A stretch of DNA of 64,000 nt from Ramlibacter humi (GTDB lineage Bacteria > Pseudomonadota > Gammaproteobacteria > Burkholderiales > Burkholderiaceae_C). This document shows, piece by piece, positions 1-8,642 of the stretch (within the stretch, counting starts at the first letter, position 1; each line of letters opens with the position of its first letter). The stretch spans positions 207,063 through 271,062 of the forward strand of contig NZ_SMLK01000006.1 of the NCBI RefSeq assembly GCF_004681975.1, in the 5' to 3' direction. A model generated the notes under the pieces. That model worked only from the letters and a program-made list of their open reading frames with translations, ran no database searches and was not told the origin of the DNA. The position numbers and the translations under genes were made by a program.

Positions 1-62
1 TGTGGGCGGAGCAGCGGCTGGTGATGGACCGGCGGCACCACTAGCGCGGCCGGCGCCACCAG

Positions 63-92
63 CGTCATTCCCGCGAAAGCGCGGGGATGACG
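63..92. repeat. Inverted repeat downstream of hybrid kinase
   Basis: Arms CGTCATTCCCGCG (63-75) and CGCGGGGATGACG (80-92) pair over 13 bp with one T/G position around an AAAG loop. The element starts 3 bp after the stop of the leftward kinase gene and has no T-run. It looks like a REP-type dispersed palindrome or transcript-stabilising hairpin rather than a classic intrinsic terminator. Bases 1-62 show no gene. Confidence 0.6.
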
Positions 93-94
93 GG

Positions 95-2065
95 TCAGGA
101 TTGGCTGCTCAGCGCCCGCCGCGCGGCCAGCGCCTTCTGCAGCGTGGCGTGGATCGCCTGCGGTTCCGCCGGCTTGACCAGGTGGCCGGAGAACCCCGCC
201 ATCGCGGAACGTTGCAGGTCGGGCGTGGCGCCGTAGCCGGACAGCGCCACCACGGGCAGCGAACTGCTCAGCGCGCGGCCCACGTCGATGCCGCTGCCGT
301 CGGGCAATCCCAGGTCGGTCAGCACGATGTCGAAATCGCCCTGCCGCGCGGTGCGCACCGCGTCGGCACACGTGCCCACGTGCGTGACCTGGTAGCCGTA
401 GCTCTCCATGCACATCACGATGGTCTCGGCCGCGTCGTGGTTGTCTTCCACCAGCAGCAGCCGCCAGCCGCCTTCGCCGGACGCCGGCTCCGAAGGCGCG
501 TCGCCCTTGGCCGTGGCTTCCAGTTGCGCATGCGTGCGCAGGCGCAGCGTGAAGGTGGCGCCCAGGCCGCGGCCTTCGCTGGCGACGCTGAGCTCGCCCT
601 TGTGTTCCGCGACCAGGCCGCGCGCGATGGCCAGGCCCAGGCCCAACCCGCCGAAGCGCTGCGACACCTCGCGGTCGGCCTGCTCGAAGGCGGTGAAGAT
701 GCGCGGCAGCGCCTCGGGCTCGATGCCAATGCCGCTGTCGGTCACCTGCAGCACGAACCACGCGCCTTCGCTGCGCGTGCGCACCTGCACGCGCCCTTCC
801 CCGGGCGTGAACTTGATGGCGTTGCGCAGCAGGTTCCACAGCACCTGCTGCATGCGCGCCTCGTCGGCGGTGACGGTGGGCTCGCGGGAAGCCAGGTCCA
901 GCTGCACGCGCAACCGCTTTTCCTTCACCTGCCCGTCCAGCATGTCCAGCACCACCTGCACCAGGTGGTGCATGTCCACCGGCCTGGGCTTCAGGCTCAC
1001 CTTGCCCGCGGAGATGGCGGTGAGGTCCAGCAGGTCCTCGATCAGCCGCGCCTCCAGCGCCACGTTGCGCCGGATCATGGGCAGCAGGTGCTGGTACTTG
1101 GGCGGCACGGTGGCCGTGCGTTCCAGCAGGTGCGCGGCCGTCGCGATGGGCGACAGCGGCGTACGCAGCTCGTGCGACAGCACGGCGAGGAAGCGGTCCT
1201 TGGCCTGGTTGGCCCGCTCGGCTTCCTCCTTCGCGGCGCGCAGCGCCTCCGCGTCGCGGTAATCGGACGTGGCATCGCGGACGATCTTGGAGAACCCGCT
1301 GTGCGATTTCGAATCGCTGTACAGCGGCATCACCACGCCTTCGGCCCACAGGCGAAGGCCGTCGCGGCGCATCATCCAGCGGTTGTCGTCGGCCTTGCCC
1401 TTGTCCAGCGACTGCGCCATCTCGCGCTCGAACACGCGCGCCTCGCGATCCTCGGGCGTGAACAGCATGGTGGCGGACCGGCCGATCACCTCGCCGGCCT
1501 CGTAGCCGAAGATGTCGCGCGCCGCCTGGTTCCACGAGCGGATGACGCCGCGCGCGTCCATCAGCACCACCGCGTAGTTGCGCAGCGAGTCCACCACGCG
1601 CGCGAACACCGCGTTGGCTTCGCGCAGCTGCACCTGCGCCGACTCGCGGCCCTGGCGCTGCGCCACTTCGCGCAGCGCGCGGTCGATCACCAGCGGCAGC
1701 CGCGCCAGCCGGTTCTTGCTCACGTAGTCGGTGGCGCCGCGCTTGAGCATCTCCACCGCGTTGTCCTCGCCGATGACGCCGGAGACGAAGATGAAGGGCA
1801 CGCGCGGGCTCTTCACCCGCGCCTCGGCCAGCGCCTGCTCGCCGGTGAAGCCGGGGAGCTCGAAGTCCGAGAGGATCAGGTCCCAGCCAGTGGACGCCAG
1901 GGCGCCGATGAAGCCGGGTTCGTCGCGCACGACTTCCAGCATCGCCTGCGGGTAGCTGGCGAGCAGTTCCTCGCGCAGGAGTTCGGCATCGAAACGCGAA
2001 TCCTCCAGCAGCAGGACCTTCAGGGGCCGGTCGCGGAAACCGTTCTCCGGCAGGTGTTCATTCAT
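95..2065 (-). CDS. Hybrid sensor histidine kinase (REC-PAS-HisKA-HATPase-REC)
   Basis: This 656-aa cytoplasmic protein has five domains. An N-terminal receiver (about 16-130) carries acidic residues E21/D22 and phospho-acceptor D67. A PAS domain (about 152-270) follows, then HisKA with H298 in SHELRTP, then HATPase_c with N415, D443 and a GLGLGLA lid. A C-terminal receiver (about 535-650) has D584 and K631. No membrane segment is seen. It is the last gene of the phytochrome operon, overlapping the response regulator gene by 8 bp, so it plausibly takes part in the same phosphorelay, either receiving or competing for phosphoryl groups. The input ligand of the PAS domain is not evident. Confidence 0.93.
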   Translation of the reverse strand: MNEHLPENGFRDRPLKVLLLEDSRFDAELLREELLASYPQAMLEVVRDEPGFIGALASTGWDLILSDFELPGFTGEQALAEARVKSPRVPFIFVSGVIGEDNAVEMLKRGATDYVSKNRLARLPLVIDRALREVAQRQGRESAQVQLREANAVFARVVDSLRNYAVVLMDARGVIRSWNQAARDIFGYEAGEVIGRSATMLFTPEDREARVFEREMAQSLDKGKADDNRWMMRRDGLRLWAEGVVMPLYSDSKSHSGFSKIVRDATSDYRDAEALRAAKEEAERANQAKDRFLAVLSHELRTPLSPIATAAHLLERTATVPPKYQHLLPMIRRNVALEARLIEDLLDLTAISAGKVSLKPRPVDMHHLVQVVLDMLDGQVKEKRLRVQLDLASREPTVTADEARMQQVLWNLLRNAIKFTPGEGRVQVRTRSEGAWFVLQVTDSGIGIEPEALPRIFTAFEQADREVSQRFGGLGLGLAIARGLVAEHKGELSVASEGRGLGATFTLRLRTHAQLEATAKGDAPSEPASGEGGWRLLLVEDNHDAAETIVMCMESYGYQVTHVGTCADAVRTARQGDFDIVLTDLGLPDGSGIDVGRALSSSLPVVALSGYGATPDLQRSAMAGFSGHLVKPAEPQAIHATLQKALAARRALSSQS

Positions 2066-2516
2066 ACCTTCGGGAGGACCTCATGGAGCCCGGCGGGGGC
2101 TCGTTGAGCACGGCCCAGAACACCCCCAGGTCGGCGATGGCGGCGACGAACTGCTTGAACTCCACGGGCTTGACCACGTAGGCGTTCACGCCCAGTTCGT
2201 AGCTCTTGACGACGTCCGACTCCTCCTGCGAGGAAGTCAGCATCACGATGGGCATGCTGCGCAGGTGGGGCGTCGCGCGCACCTTCTGCAGCACTTCCAG
2301 GCCGTTCACCTTGGGCAGCTTCAGGTCCAGCAGCACCACGGCGGGGTTGCCTTCGGCGCGGTCCCTGAAGTCGCCCTCCCGCAGCAGGTAGTCCAGCGCC
2401 TGGGCGCCGTCGCGCACGACGATGACCTCGTTGGCCAGCTGGCTTCGCTCCAGCGCCACCAGCGTGAGCTCCAGGTCCCTCTTGTCGTCTTCGACCAGCA
2501 GGATCGGCTTGAGCAT
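2058..2516 (-). CDS. Single-domain response regulator, Rcp1-like
   Basis: This 152-aa receiver has D10/D11, phospho-acceptor D64 in LLDLKLP, switch residues near T94/S95, and K116. There is no output domain. Receivers of this type (ILLVEDD start, long helix-1 region) typically sit beside phytochromes and act as phosphotransfer partners. It lies 36 bp downstream of the bacteriophytochrome and overlaps the next kinase gene, which supports a phytochrome to Rcp to hybrid-kinase relay. The pairing is inferred from gene order and family. A short Pro/Ser/Arg tail follows the receiver fold. Confidence 0.93.
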   Translation of the reverse strand: MLKPILLVEDDKRDLELTLVALERSQLANEVIVVRDGAQALDYLLREGDFRDRAEGNPAVVLLDLKLPKVNGLEVLQKVRATPHLRSMPIVMLTSSQEESDVVKSYELGVNAYVVKPVEFKQFVAAIADLGVFWAVLNEPPPGSMRSSRRYE

Positions 2517-2552
2517 GATGGAGTCCTCTTTCCTCGTCTCTTGTTTCTTCGC

Positions 2553-4745
2553 TCAGCGCCGCGGCTTGGCATCCGCTTTGGCGACGGGCAGGGTGAAGCC
2601 GAAGGCGGCGCCGTGGCCGGGTTCGCCCCTGGCCCAGACGGCGCCGCCATGGCGTTCCACGATGCGGCGCACGCTGGCCAGGCCGATGCCCGTGCCCTCG
2701 AAATCCTCGGCCTGGTGCAGCCGCTGGAACACTCCGAACAGCTTGGCCACGTACTTTTGCTGGAAGCCGACCCCGTTGTCGCTGATCTCCAGGCCCTCGC
2801 CCTCGGCATTGCGCGCCGCCGAAATGCGGATGCGGGCCACATCGCGCGTGCGCGTGTACTTCACCGCATTGCCAAGCAGGTTGCGCAGCGCCACCTGCAT
2901 GAGGAACGGGTCGGCCCACAGCGCGGGCAGCGGATCGGCGATGTCCCACTCGATCTTGCGGCCGCCTTCCTGGTGGCTGAACTCGGCCACCAGCTCGCCC
3001 ACCAGCAGGCGCGTGTCCACGCGCGCGCGCTTGATCGCCGAGCGGCCCATGCGCGAGAAGTCCAGCAGCGCATCGACCAGGTGCCCCGCGTACGCGGCGG
3101 CATCCTTCACGTGCGACAGGTAGCGCATGGAGCGCTCGGACAGCTGCTTGCCTTCCGCGTCCTGCACCAGGTCGACGTAGCCCGCGATGTGGCGCATCGG
3201 CGCGCGCAGGTCGTGCGACACGGTGTACGAGAAGGCTTCCAGCTCCTTGTTCACGCGGCCCAGCTCCGTGGCGACTTCCGCCATCTCCTCGGCGCGGCGC
3301 AGCACGATGCCGATCAGCGCGTTGCGCAGCTCGCCGGCCGCGGACACCTGCGCGGCGGTCCACGGCGCGGAGCGGTCGCGCACCTGCTCCTGCCAGCTGG
3401 AGAAGCTCTGGCGCGGATGGATGCGGCCTTCGCTGACGCTCAGTTCCTTGCGCGGGTCGCCGGCCCAGCGGATGGTGGTCACCAGCTCCGGCCGGAACCA
3501 CAGCACCAGGTGCTGGTGCACCTGCGAGATCGAAATCGCCAGCACACCGGCCGCGCGGTCCACATACGCCTTGGCTTCCGGAAACACGTCCGGCAGCCGG
3601 TCACTCGACCAGGTTTCCTGTCCCTTCGCCGCGATCCACTTGGCCAGCTGCGCGATCTGCGCGCGGCCGGGCGTGTCGCCGGTGGTCCAGCATTCGTCGT
3701 TCAGCACCACGGCCGCGCCTGTGGCCTGCGCCATGCGCAGCAGAGGCGCCGGTTCCTGCACCATGCGCTGCAGCGTGGCATCGCCTTCGGCGAGGTGCGA
3801 GACGATCTGCAGCGTCAGCTGGCGCAATTCCAGCCGCGCGGCGACCTCGGCGTTGTCTTCCTTGGCCGCGATCTGCAGCGACAGCAGCCAGCCCAGGTGC
3901 TCGCAGGCCGCGCGGGTCTGGAACGGCAGGTGCTTCGGGTCGTGGTCGTGGCAGGAGATCAGGCCCCACAGGCGTCCGCGCACGACGATCGACACCGACA
4001 TCGACGCCAGCGTGCGCATGTTGCGCATGTACTCCAGGTGCACGGGCGACACGCTGCGAAGGCCGGCCCACGAGAGGTCCAGCTTGCCTGCATCCCAGCC
4101 GGCCCGGTTGGACAGCAACGGCACCGGCGCGTAGTTGGCGTCCGGGATCAGGCGGATGTGGTTCAGCCGGTAGAGGTCGCGCGCCTGCGCGGGGATGTCG
4201 GCGGCCGGGAAATGGTGGCTTTCGTACGAGTCGTAGCCGGGGTCGATGGCCTCGGCCAGCACCTCGCCGTGGCCCTCGCCGTCGAAGCGGTACACCAGCG
4301 CGCGGCCGAAGCCGGACAGGCGCTTGATCTCCACCGCCGCCAGTTCCGCCAGCGACTGCACCGAGTCGGCGCGTTGCAGCTGCGGCAGGAAGTGGCGCGC
4401 CAGCGAATAGATCGGCGCCCGCGTGCCGGTCTCGGCCGTGGCCGGCTCGAACTCCAGCACGAACCACTCGCCGCTGCGGTGGCCCACCACGTCCAGCGGC
4501 GTGCGGTCCACGTCGATGCGGCCCAGCGCCGCGGGACCGTCGCCGCCGAACAGGTCTTCCAGCTGGCCTCGCAGCACCAGCGCCGCGGCCTCGGCGGCGC
4601 GGTCGGCATTGCGCCAGTTCGCGCTCCACGCGGCGAGCTTGCCTTGCGAATCGAGCACCGCCATCCAGCCATGCGGCTGGATCGCGCCGGGCAGCCGGAT
4701 CGGCTCCTGCGCGCAGAGCGAAAGGTCAGGCAGCTGCGCGTTCAT
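2553..4745 (-). CDS. bphP: Bacteriophytochrome histidine kinase
   Basis: This is a red/far-red light receptor of 730 aa. C11 lies just before EPIRLPGAIQPHG, the biliverdin-attachment cysteine region typical of bacteriophytochromes. A PAS domain runs to about 120, and GAF (about 130-310) contains PAADIP (180-185, consensus PASDIP), Y192, H236 in SPVHLEYM and H266. PHY (about 320-495) carries the tongue motif PRQSF (444-448). HisKA has H511 in SHDLRAP, and HATPase_c has N626 and a GTGIGLA lid. The start was set at the ATG at 4745, because it puts Cys11 at the usual place and overlaps bphO by 20 bp, implying translational coupling. An in-frame upstream extension would be a non-homologous Arg/Pro-rich stretch. 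All chromophore-pocket residues checked are present, apart from Ser to Ala in PASDIP. Confidence 0.95.
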   Translation of the reverse strand: MNAQLPDLSLCAQEPIRLPGAIQPHGWMAVLDSQGKLAAWSANWRNADRAAEAAALVLRGQLEDLFGGDGPAALGRIDVDRTPLDVVGHRSGEWFVLEFEPATAETGTRAPIYSLARHFLPQLQRADSVQSLAELAAVEIKRLSGFGRALVYRFDGEGHGEVLAEAIDPGYDSYESHHFPAADIPAQARDLYRLNHIRLIPDANYAPVPLLSNRAGWDAGKLDLSWAGLRSVSPVHLEYMRNMRTLASMSVSIVVRGRLWGLISCHDHDPKHLPFQTRAACEHLGWLLSLQIAAKEDNAEVAARLELRQLTLQIVSHLAEGDATLQRMVQEPAPLLRMAQATGAAVVLNDECWTTGDTPGRAQIAQLAKWIAAKGQETWSSDRLPDVFPEAKAYVDRAAGVLAISISQVHQHLVLWFRPELVTTIRWAGDPRKELSVSEGRIHPRQSFSSWQEQVRDRSAPWTAAQVSAAGELRNALIGIVLRRAEEMAEVATELGRVNKELEAFSYTVSHDLRAPMRHIAGYVDLVQDAEGKQLSERSMRYLSHVKDAAAYAGHLVDALLDFSRMGRSAIKRARVDTRLLVGELVAEFSHQEGGRKIEWDIADPLPALWADPFLMQVALRNLLGNAVKYTRTRDVARIRISAARNAEGEGLEISDNGVGFQQKYVAKLFGVFQRLHQAEDFEGTGIGLASVRRIVERHGGAVWARGEPGHGAAFGFTLPVAKADAKPRR

Positions 4746-5343
4746 GCAGGCGGTCCTGGAAAGTGGCGAGCAAGGCTTCGAACGTGCGCGCGGCCGCGTC
4801 CACGGCTTGCGCCAGCGCGCGGTCGTCGCCGGCCAGCTCGGCTTCGACGGTGGCGCGGAAGTCGCGCCACCGCGCGCCGGTGGCCGCGCCTTCGCCATGG
4901 AAGTAGGCGCCGCCGCTGTGCGGCTCGATGCCCAGCTGGTCGCGCAGGTGGCGCGAGATCACCTGGCCGCCCAGCGCGGAGCCTTCCAGTACATAAAGGG
5001 AGCCGAGCGCTTGCGCCGGACCATGGATGGCGGGCAGCTGCGCCCCGGCCGTGGGCGCTTCGAGGCCCAGCATGTGCAGGTCATCGGCCACGCGGCCGGA
5101 GCGTTGCCCGCCGGCCCAGCCGAGCAGGCGCTGCGGCAGCGCCGCAGCGACGAGCTTCTCCCATCCGGCGAGAAAGGTGAAGAAGCCCTGCAGCACGCGA
5201 CCGTAGTGCGCATGACCGAACGGGCCGCCCAGGCCGAGCAGCGCCTCGATGCGATCGTGTTGCGCAGCCGTGCCGGCGCGAAGCGCGGCCATGGCGCCGT
5301 CGCGCCCGGAGGTCGGCGCCGGAAACTGCTGGGATGGGAGCAT
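4726..5343 (-). CDS. bphO: Heme oxygenase (biliverdin-producing)
   Basis: This cytoplasmic enzyme of about 205 aa cleaves heme to biliverdin, the chromophore of the downstream phytochrome. The candidate proximal heme ligand is the His in LRAGTAAQHDRIE (H29), and the distal helix signature LGSLYVLEGSALGGQVI is intact. It is the first gene of the operon and overlaps bphP by 20 bp. The start is uncertain: ATG 5343 gives 205 aa, while ATG 5292 (MAALRAGTAAQ) gives 188 aa, and neither has a strong ribosome-binding site. The BphO identity follows from motif plus context. Confidence 0.9.
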   Translation of the reverse strand: MLPSQQFPAPTSGRDGAMAALRAGTAAQHDRIEALLGLGGPFGHAHYGRVLQGFFTFLAGWEKLVAAALPQRLLGWAGGQRSGRVADDLHMLGLEAPTAGAQLPAIHGPAQALGSLYVLEGSALGGQVISRHLRDQLGIEPHSGGAYFHGEGAATGARWRDFRATVEAELAGDDRALAQAVDAAARTFEALLATFQDRLHERAAA

Positions 5344-5430
5344 CTTGGATGGAAGGGCTCCTGGCGGGGCGGGCCCTCGGGGCCGCCTTGGGGAGCTCGG
5401 ATCAGCATGCCAGAAGCCTCCCTGCCGATC

Positions 5431-5448
5431 TGTAGGACCACTCCCACA
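5431..5448. promoter_or_regulatory. Dyad operator candidate (TGTRGGA-N4-TCCYACA)
   Basis: TGTAGGA (5431-5437) and TCCCACA (5442-5448) form an imperfect inverted repeat, 88 bp upstream of the bphO start. It also fits TGT-N12-ACA, the pattern bound by PpsR/CrtJ-type regulators of photosynthetic bacteria. No such regulator is present here, so a link is only suggested. This 132-bp intergenic region must hold the operon promoter, but I could not assign clear -35 and -10 boxes. Confidence 0.4.
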
Positions 5449-5475
5449 CCCAGCGTCGTCCAACCCTTCCGGGGT

Positions 5476-6441
5476 TCAACGCAGCAGTGCGACCGCGCCG
5501 GAGAAGGTCAGGAAGGCCGCCGCCGTCGTCAAAAGGATGATCCTGGCGATGCGGCCGGTGTCGGCGCCGAAGCGCTCGGCCAGCAACGAAACGTTGCTGG
5601 CGCTGGGCAGCGCGGCCACCAGCACCATCACGGTGAGCGCGAAAGGGTCCAGCGGCAGGCCGAAGCGGATGGCCGCCTTGCCCACCAGCCACACCAGCAG
5701 CGGGTGGATGGCCAGCTTGGCGATCGCCACCGGGACGAAGTCGCTGGCCGGCATCGGTCCGTGTTCCGACGCCGCGGCCACGGCCTGCGAGCGCGCCAGC
5801 ACCGCGCCGATGGTGAACAGCGCCACCGGCGAAGCCGCGTCGGCCAGCAGGCCGATGGTGTCCATCACCGGCTTGACCGGCGCGATGCCCAGCGCCGACG
5901 AGAAAGCGCCGCACGCGATGGCCCACGGCATCGGGTTTCCCGCCATGCCGCGCAGCGCCTTGCGCGCCGCGATGGCCGCCCCGTGTTCGTCCGCGCCATC
6001 CAGCCGCGACAGCGCGATGCACAGCGAACTGGTGACGATCAGGTCCAGCAGGATGGTGAGGATGGCGGGCCCCGCCGCGGCCGCACCGAGCAGCGCCACG
6101 AGCAGCGGCACGCCCATGAAGCCCGTGTTGGGAAACGCCGCCACCAGCGCGCCGAAAGCCGCATCGTTCCAGCCGATGCGCTCGTTGCGGCTGATGGCCA
6201 CGGTGCCCCACACCATCAGCAGCGCGCACGGCAGGTAGACCAGCAGCGCCGCCGGATCGAGCAATTGCGCGATGGGCGTGCCGGCGCCGAAGCGATACAG
6301 CATGCAGGGCAGCGCGAAGAACAGCACGAAGGTGTTCAGCCCGCCGATCGCCTCCAGCGGCAGCAGCCGGCGGCGGGCGGCCACGTAGCCGCACAGCACC
6401 AGCGCGAAAAACGGGAACGTGACCTTCAGGATGTCCAGCAC
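5476..6441 (-). CDS. AEC family transporter (auxin efflux carrier-like permease)
   Basis: This hydrophobic protein of about 321 aa has the ten-helix AEC layout: an N-terminal segment with FPFFALVLCGYVAARR, a GFMGVPL motif at the first broken helix, and a C-terminal ALPSASNVSLLAERF motif at the second. Bacterial members export or take up dicarboxylates and similar anions; the substrate cannot be read here. I chose GTG 6441 (giving LDILKVTFPFF immediately after the start), since longer in-frame starts add an Arg-rich non-homologous stretch. It is divergent from rep with about 115 bp between them. Confidence 0.88.
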   Translation of the reverse strand: MLDILKVTFPFFALVLCGYVAARRRLLPLEAIGGLNTFVLFFALPCMLYRFGAGTPIAQLLDPAALLVYLPCALLMVWGTVAISRNERIGWNDAAFGALVAAFPNTGFMGVPLLVALLGAAAAGPAILTILLDLIVTSSLCIALSRLDGADEHGAAIAARKALRGMAGNPMPWAIACGAFSSALGIAPVKPVMDTIGLLADAASPVALFTIGAVLARSQAVAAASEHGPMPASDFVPVAIAKLAIHPLLVWLVGKAAIRFGLPLDPFALTVMVLVAALPSASNVSLLAERFGADTGRIARIILLTTAAAFLTFSGAVALLR

Positions 6442-6557
6442 GGCGCGTATTGTCGATGCAACCGGAAGCGGTCTTATTGCGCGGAGGCGCTCCGCGGCGG
6501 CCCGTATGATCCGTCGCTCCCGCATCGACAGCCGCCCGCAGCTTCCCCTCCCACCGA

Positions 6558-8642
6558 ATGTCCGGCCTCAACCTCGCCCAGCAGGAAGCAGTCAACTACA
6601 TGCAGGGCCCCTGCCTGGTGCTGGCCGGCGCCGGCTCGGGCAAGACGCGCGTCATCACGCACAAGGTGGGCCGCCTGATCCAGGCCGGCGTGGAAGCCAA
6701 GCGCATCCTGGCGATCACGTTCACCAACAAGGCCGCGGCGGAGATGCGCGAGCGCGCCAAGTCGCTGATCGGGCGCGATGCGCGCGAAGTGGTGATCTGC
6801 ACCTTCCACGCGCTGGGCGTGCGCCTCTTGCGCAGCGACGGCGCGGTGCTGGGCCTGAAGCCGCAGTTCTCCATCCTGGACAGCGACGACGTCACTTCCA
6901 TCCTGAAGGACGCCGGTGGAACCACCGATTCGGCGACCGCGCGCCAGTGGCAATGGGCCATCGGCCTGTGGAAGAACATGGGGCTGAACGCCGCGCAGGC
7001 GGAGGCGCAGGCCAAGGACGACAACGAAAAGGTGACGGCTCGCATCATGGCGCGCTACGAGGAGCGCCTCACCGCCTACCAGAGCGTGGACTTCGACGAC
7101 CTGATCGGCCTGCCGCTGAAGCTTTTGCGCGACCACGCCGAAGTGCGCGAGAAGTGGCAGAAGCACCTGGGCCACGTGCTGGTCGACGAATACCAGGACA
7201 CCAACGCCACCCAGTACGAGCTGCTGAAGCTGCTGGTGGGCGAGCGCGGCCGCTTCACCGCGGTGGGCGACGACGACCAGTCCATCTACGGCTGGCGCGG
7301 CGCCACGCTGGACAACCTGAAGCGCCTCCCGCAGGACTACCCGCAGCTGAAGGTGGTGAAGCTGGAGCAGAACTACCGCTCCACCAGCGCCATCCTGCGC
7401 GCGGCCAACAACGTCATCCAGCCCAACCCCAAGCTGTTCCCCAAGACGCTGTTCTCCGAGCTGGGCGAAGGCGAGCCGGTGCGCGTGGTCGACGCCGACG
7501 GCGAGGACCACGAGGCCGAGCGCGCCGTGGCGCGCATCCAGTCGATCCGCGCCAACGGCATGGGCCACGAGTGGAAGGATTTCGCCATCCTCTACCGCGC
7601 CAACCACCAGGCGCGCGTGTTCGAGCAGGCGCTGCGCAAGGCGCAGATCCCGTACAAGGTGTCGGGCGGCCAGAGCTTCTTCGACCGCGCCGAGATTCGC
7701 GACCTGTGCGCGTGGCTGCGCCTCTGGGTGAACAACGACGACGACCCGGCCTTCCTGCGCGCCATCACCACGCCCAAGCGCGGCATCGGCCACACCACGC
7801 TGCAGAACCTGGGCATCTTCGCCACCAAGATGAAGCTGTCGCTGTTCGAGGCGCTGTTCTCGTCCTCGCTCGGCTCGGTGCTGCCGGCCAAGGCGGTGGG
7901 CAGCCTGCACGAGTTCGGCCGGTACGTGAACGACCTGGAGTTCCGCGCCCGCCACACCATGGGTGCAGAGGATGCGCGCGCTTTCCTCACCGACTGGCTG
8001 AAAGACATCGGCTACGAGAAGCACCTGTACGACAGCGAGGACAGCGAGAGGCTGGCGGCTTCGCGCTGGACCAACGTGATGGAGTTCTGCGACTGGATGG
8101 CGCAGCGTTGCGGCGGGCAGATCGACGACACCGCGGGCGTGCAGATCGCGGGCGAGAAGAAGAGCCTGCTGGAAGTGGCGCAGACCATCTCGCTGCTGTC
8201 CACGCTGTCCGAGCGCGAGCAGGACCAGAACGTGGTGACGCTGTCCACCCTGCACGCTTCGAAGGGACTGGAGTGGCCGCACGTCACGCTGGCCGGCTGC
8301 GTGGAAGGGCTGCTGCCGTTCAAGCTGGACGACGAAGGCGCCGGCAAGGACACCGTGAACGAAGGCATCCTGCAGCGGCTGCAGGAAGAGCGCCGGCTGA
8401 TGTACGTGGGCATCACGCGCGCGCAGCGCTCGCTGGCCGTCAGCTGGACGCGCAAGCGCAAGAAGGGCCGCGACGTCATCGCCGCGCAGCCCAGCCGCTT
8501 CATCGCCGAGATGGCGCTGGACGTGAAGACGGTGAAGGAAGACCCGCGCGAAAAGCTGAAAGCGCTGCGCGCGGAGTTCGCGCGCAAGAGCGCGGAGTCG
8601 GCGGCCGCCGCATCGGCGGCTGCCGCGGGCGGCGCAGCCTGA
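6558..8642 (+). CDS. rep: ATP-dependent DNA helicase Rep
   Basis: This 694-aa superfamily 1A 3'-5' helicase has an N-terminal Q-motif (LNLAQQEAV), Walker A GAGSGKT (24-30), motif Ia TFTNKAA, Walker B DEYQDT (210-215), motif III GDDDQSIYGWRG, motif IV QNYRS, and C-terminal motifs V (TLHASKGLEW) and VI (EERRLMYVGITRA). Length and the start sequence match Rep better than UvrD or PcrA. It assists replication forks past protein blocks. The tail after 670 is Ala-rich and low complexity. No good ribosome-binding site precedes the ATG. Its stop overlaps the next start (ATGA), so the downstream secreted orphan is translationally coupled. Confidence 0.96.
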   Translation: MSGLNLAQQEAVNYMQGPCLVLAGAGSGKTRVITHKVGRLIQAGVEAKRILAITFTNKAAAEMRERAKSLIGRDAREVVICTFHALGVRLLRSDGAVLGLKPQFSILDSDDVTSILKDAGGTTDSATARQWQWAIGLWKNMGLNAAQAEAQAKDDNEKVTARIMARYEERLTAYQSVDFDDLIGLPLKLLRDHAEVREKWQKHLGHVLVDEYQDTNATQYELLKLLVGERGRFTAVGDDDQSIYGWRGATLDNLKRLPQDYPQLKVVKLEQNYRSTSAILRAANNVIQPNPKLFPKTLFSELGEGEPVRVVDADGEDHEAERAVARIQSIRANGMGHEWKDFAILYRANHQARVFEQALRKAQIPYKVSGGQSFFDRAEIRDLCAWLRLWVNNDDDPAFLRAITTPKRGIGHTTLQNLGIFATKMKLSLFEALFSSSLGSVLPAKAVGSLHEFGRYVNDLEFRARHTMGAEDARAFLTDWLKDIGYEKHLYDSEDSERLAASRWTNVMEFCDWMAQRCGGQIDDTAGVQIAGEKKSLLEVAQTISLLSTLSEREQDQNVVTLSTLHASKGLEWPHVTLAGCVEGLLPFKLDDEGAGKDTVNEGILQRLQEERRLMYVGITRAQRSLAVSWTRKRKKGRDVIAAQPSRFIAEMALDVKTVKEDPREKLKALRAEFARKSAESAAAASAAAAGGAA

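Noticed and set aside
2-2107. Long open frame on the plus strand opposite the hybrid kinase
   Set aside because: It is rich in Arg, His, Gln and Ala with no family motif and mirrors a real gene with five recognisable domains. It reflects GC-biased codon use on the opposite strand.
2265-5180. 971-aa plus-strand frame across the phytochrome gene
   Set aside because: No domain is visible; the minus strand encodes an intact bacteriophytochrome with all pocket residues.
6419-8640. Upstream part of a long plus-strand frame overlapping rep
   Set aside because: Only its last 140 codons (8642-9064) look like a protein with a signal peptide; the remainder is out of frame with Rep.
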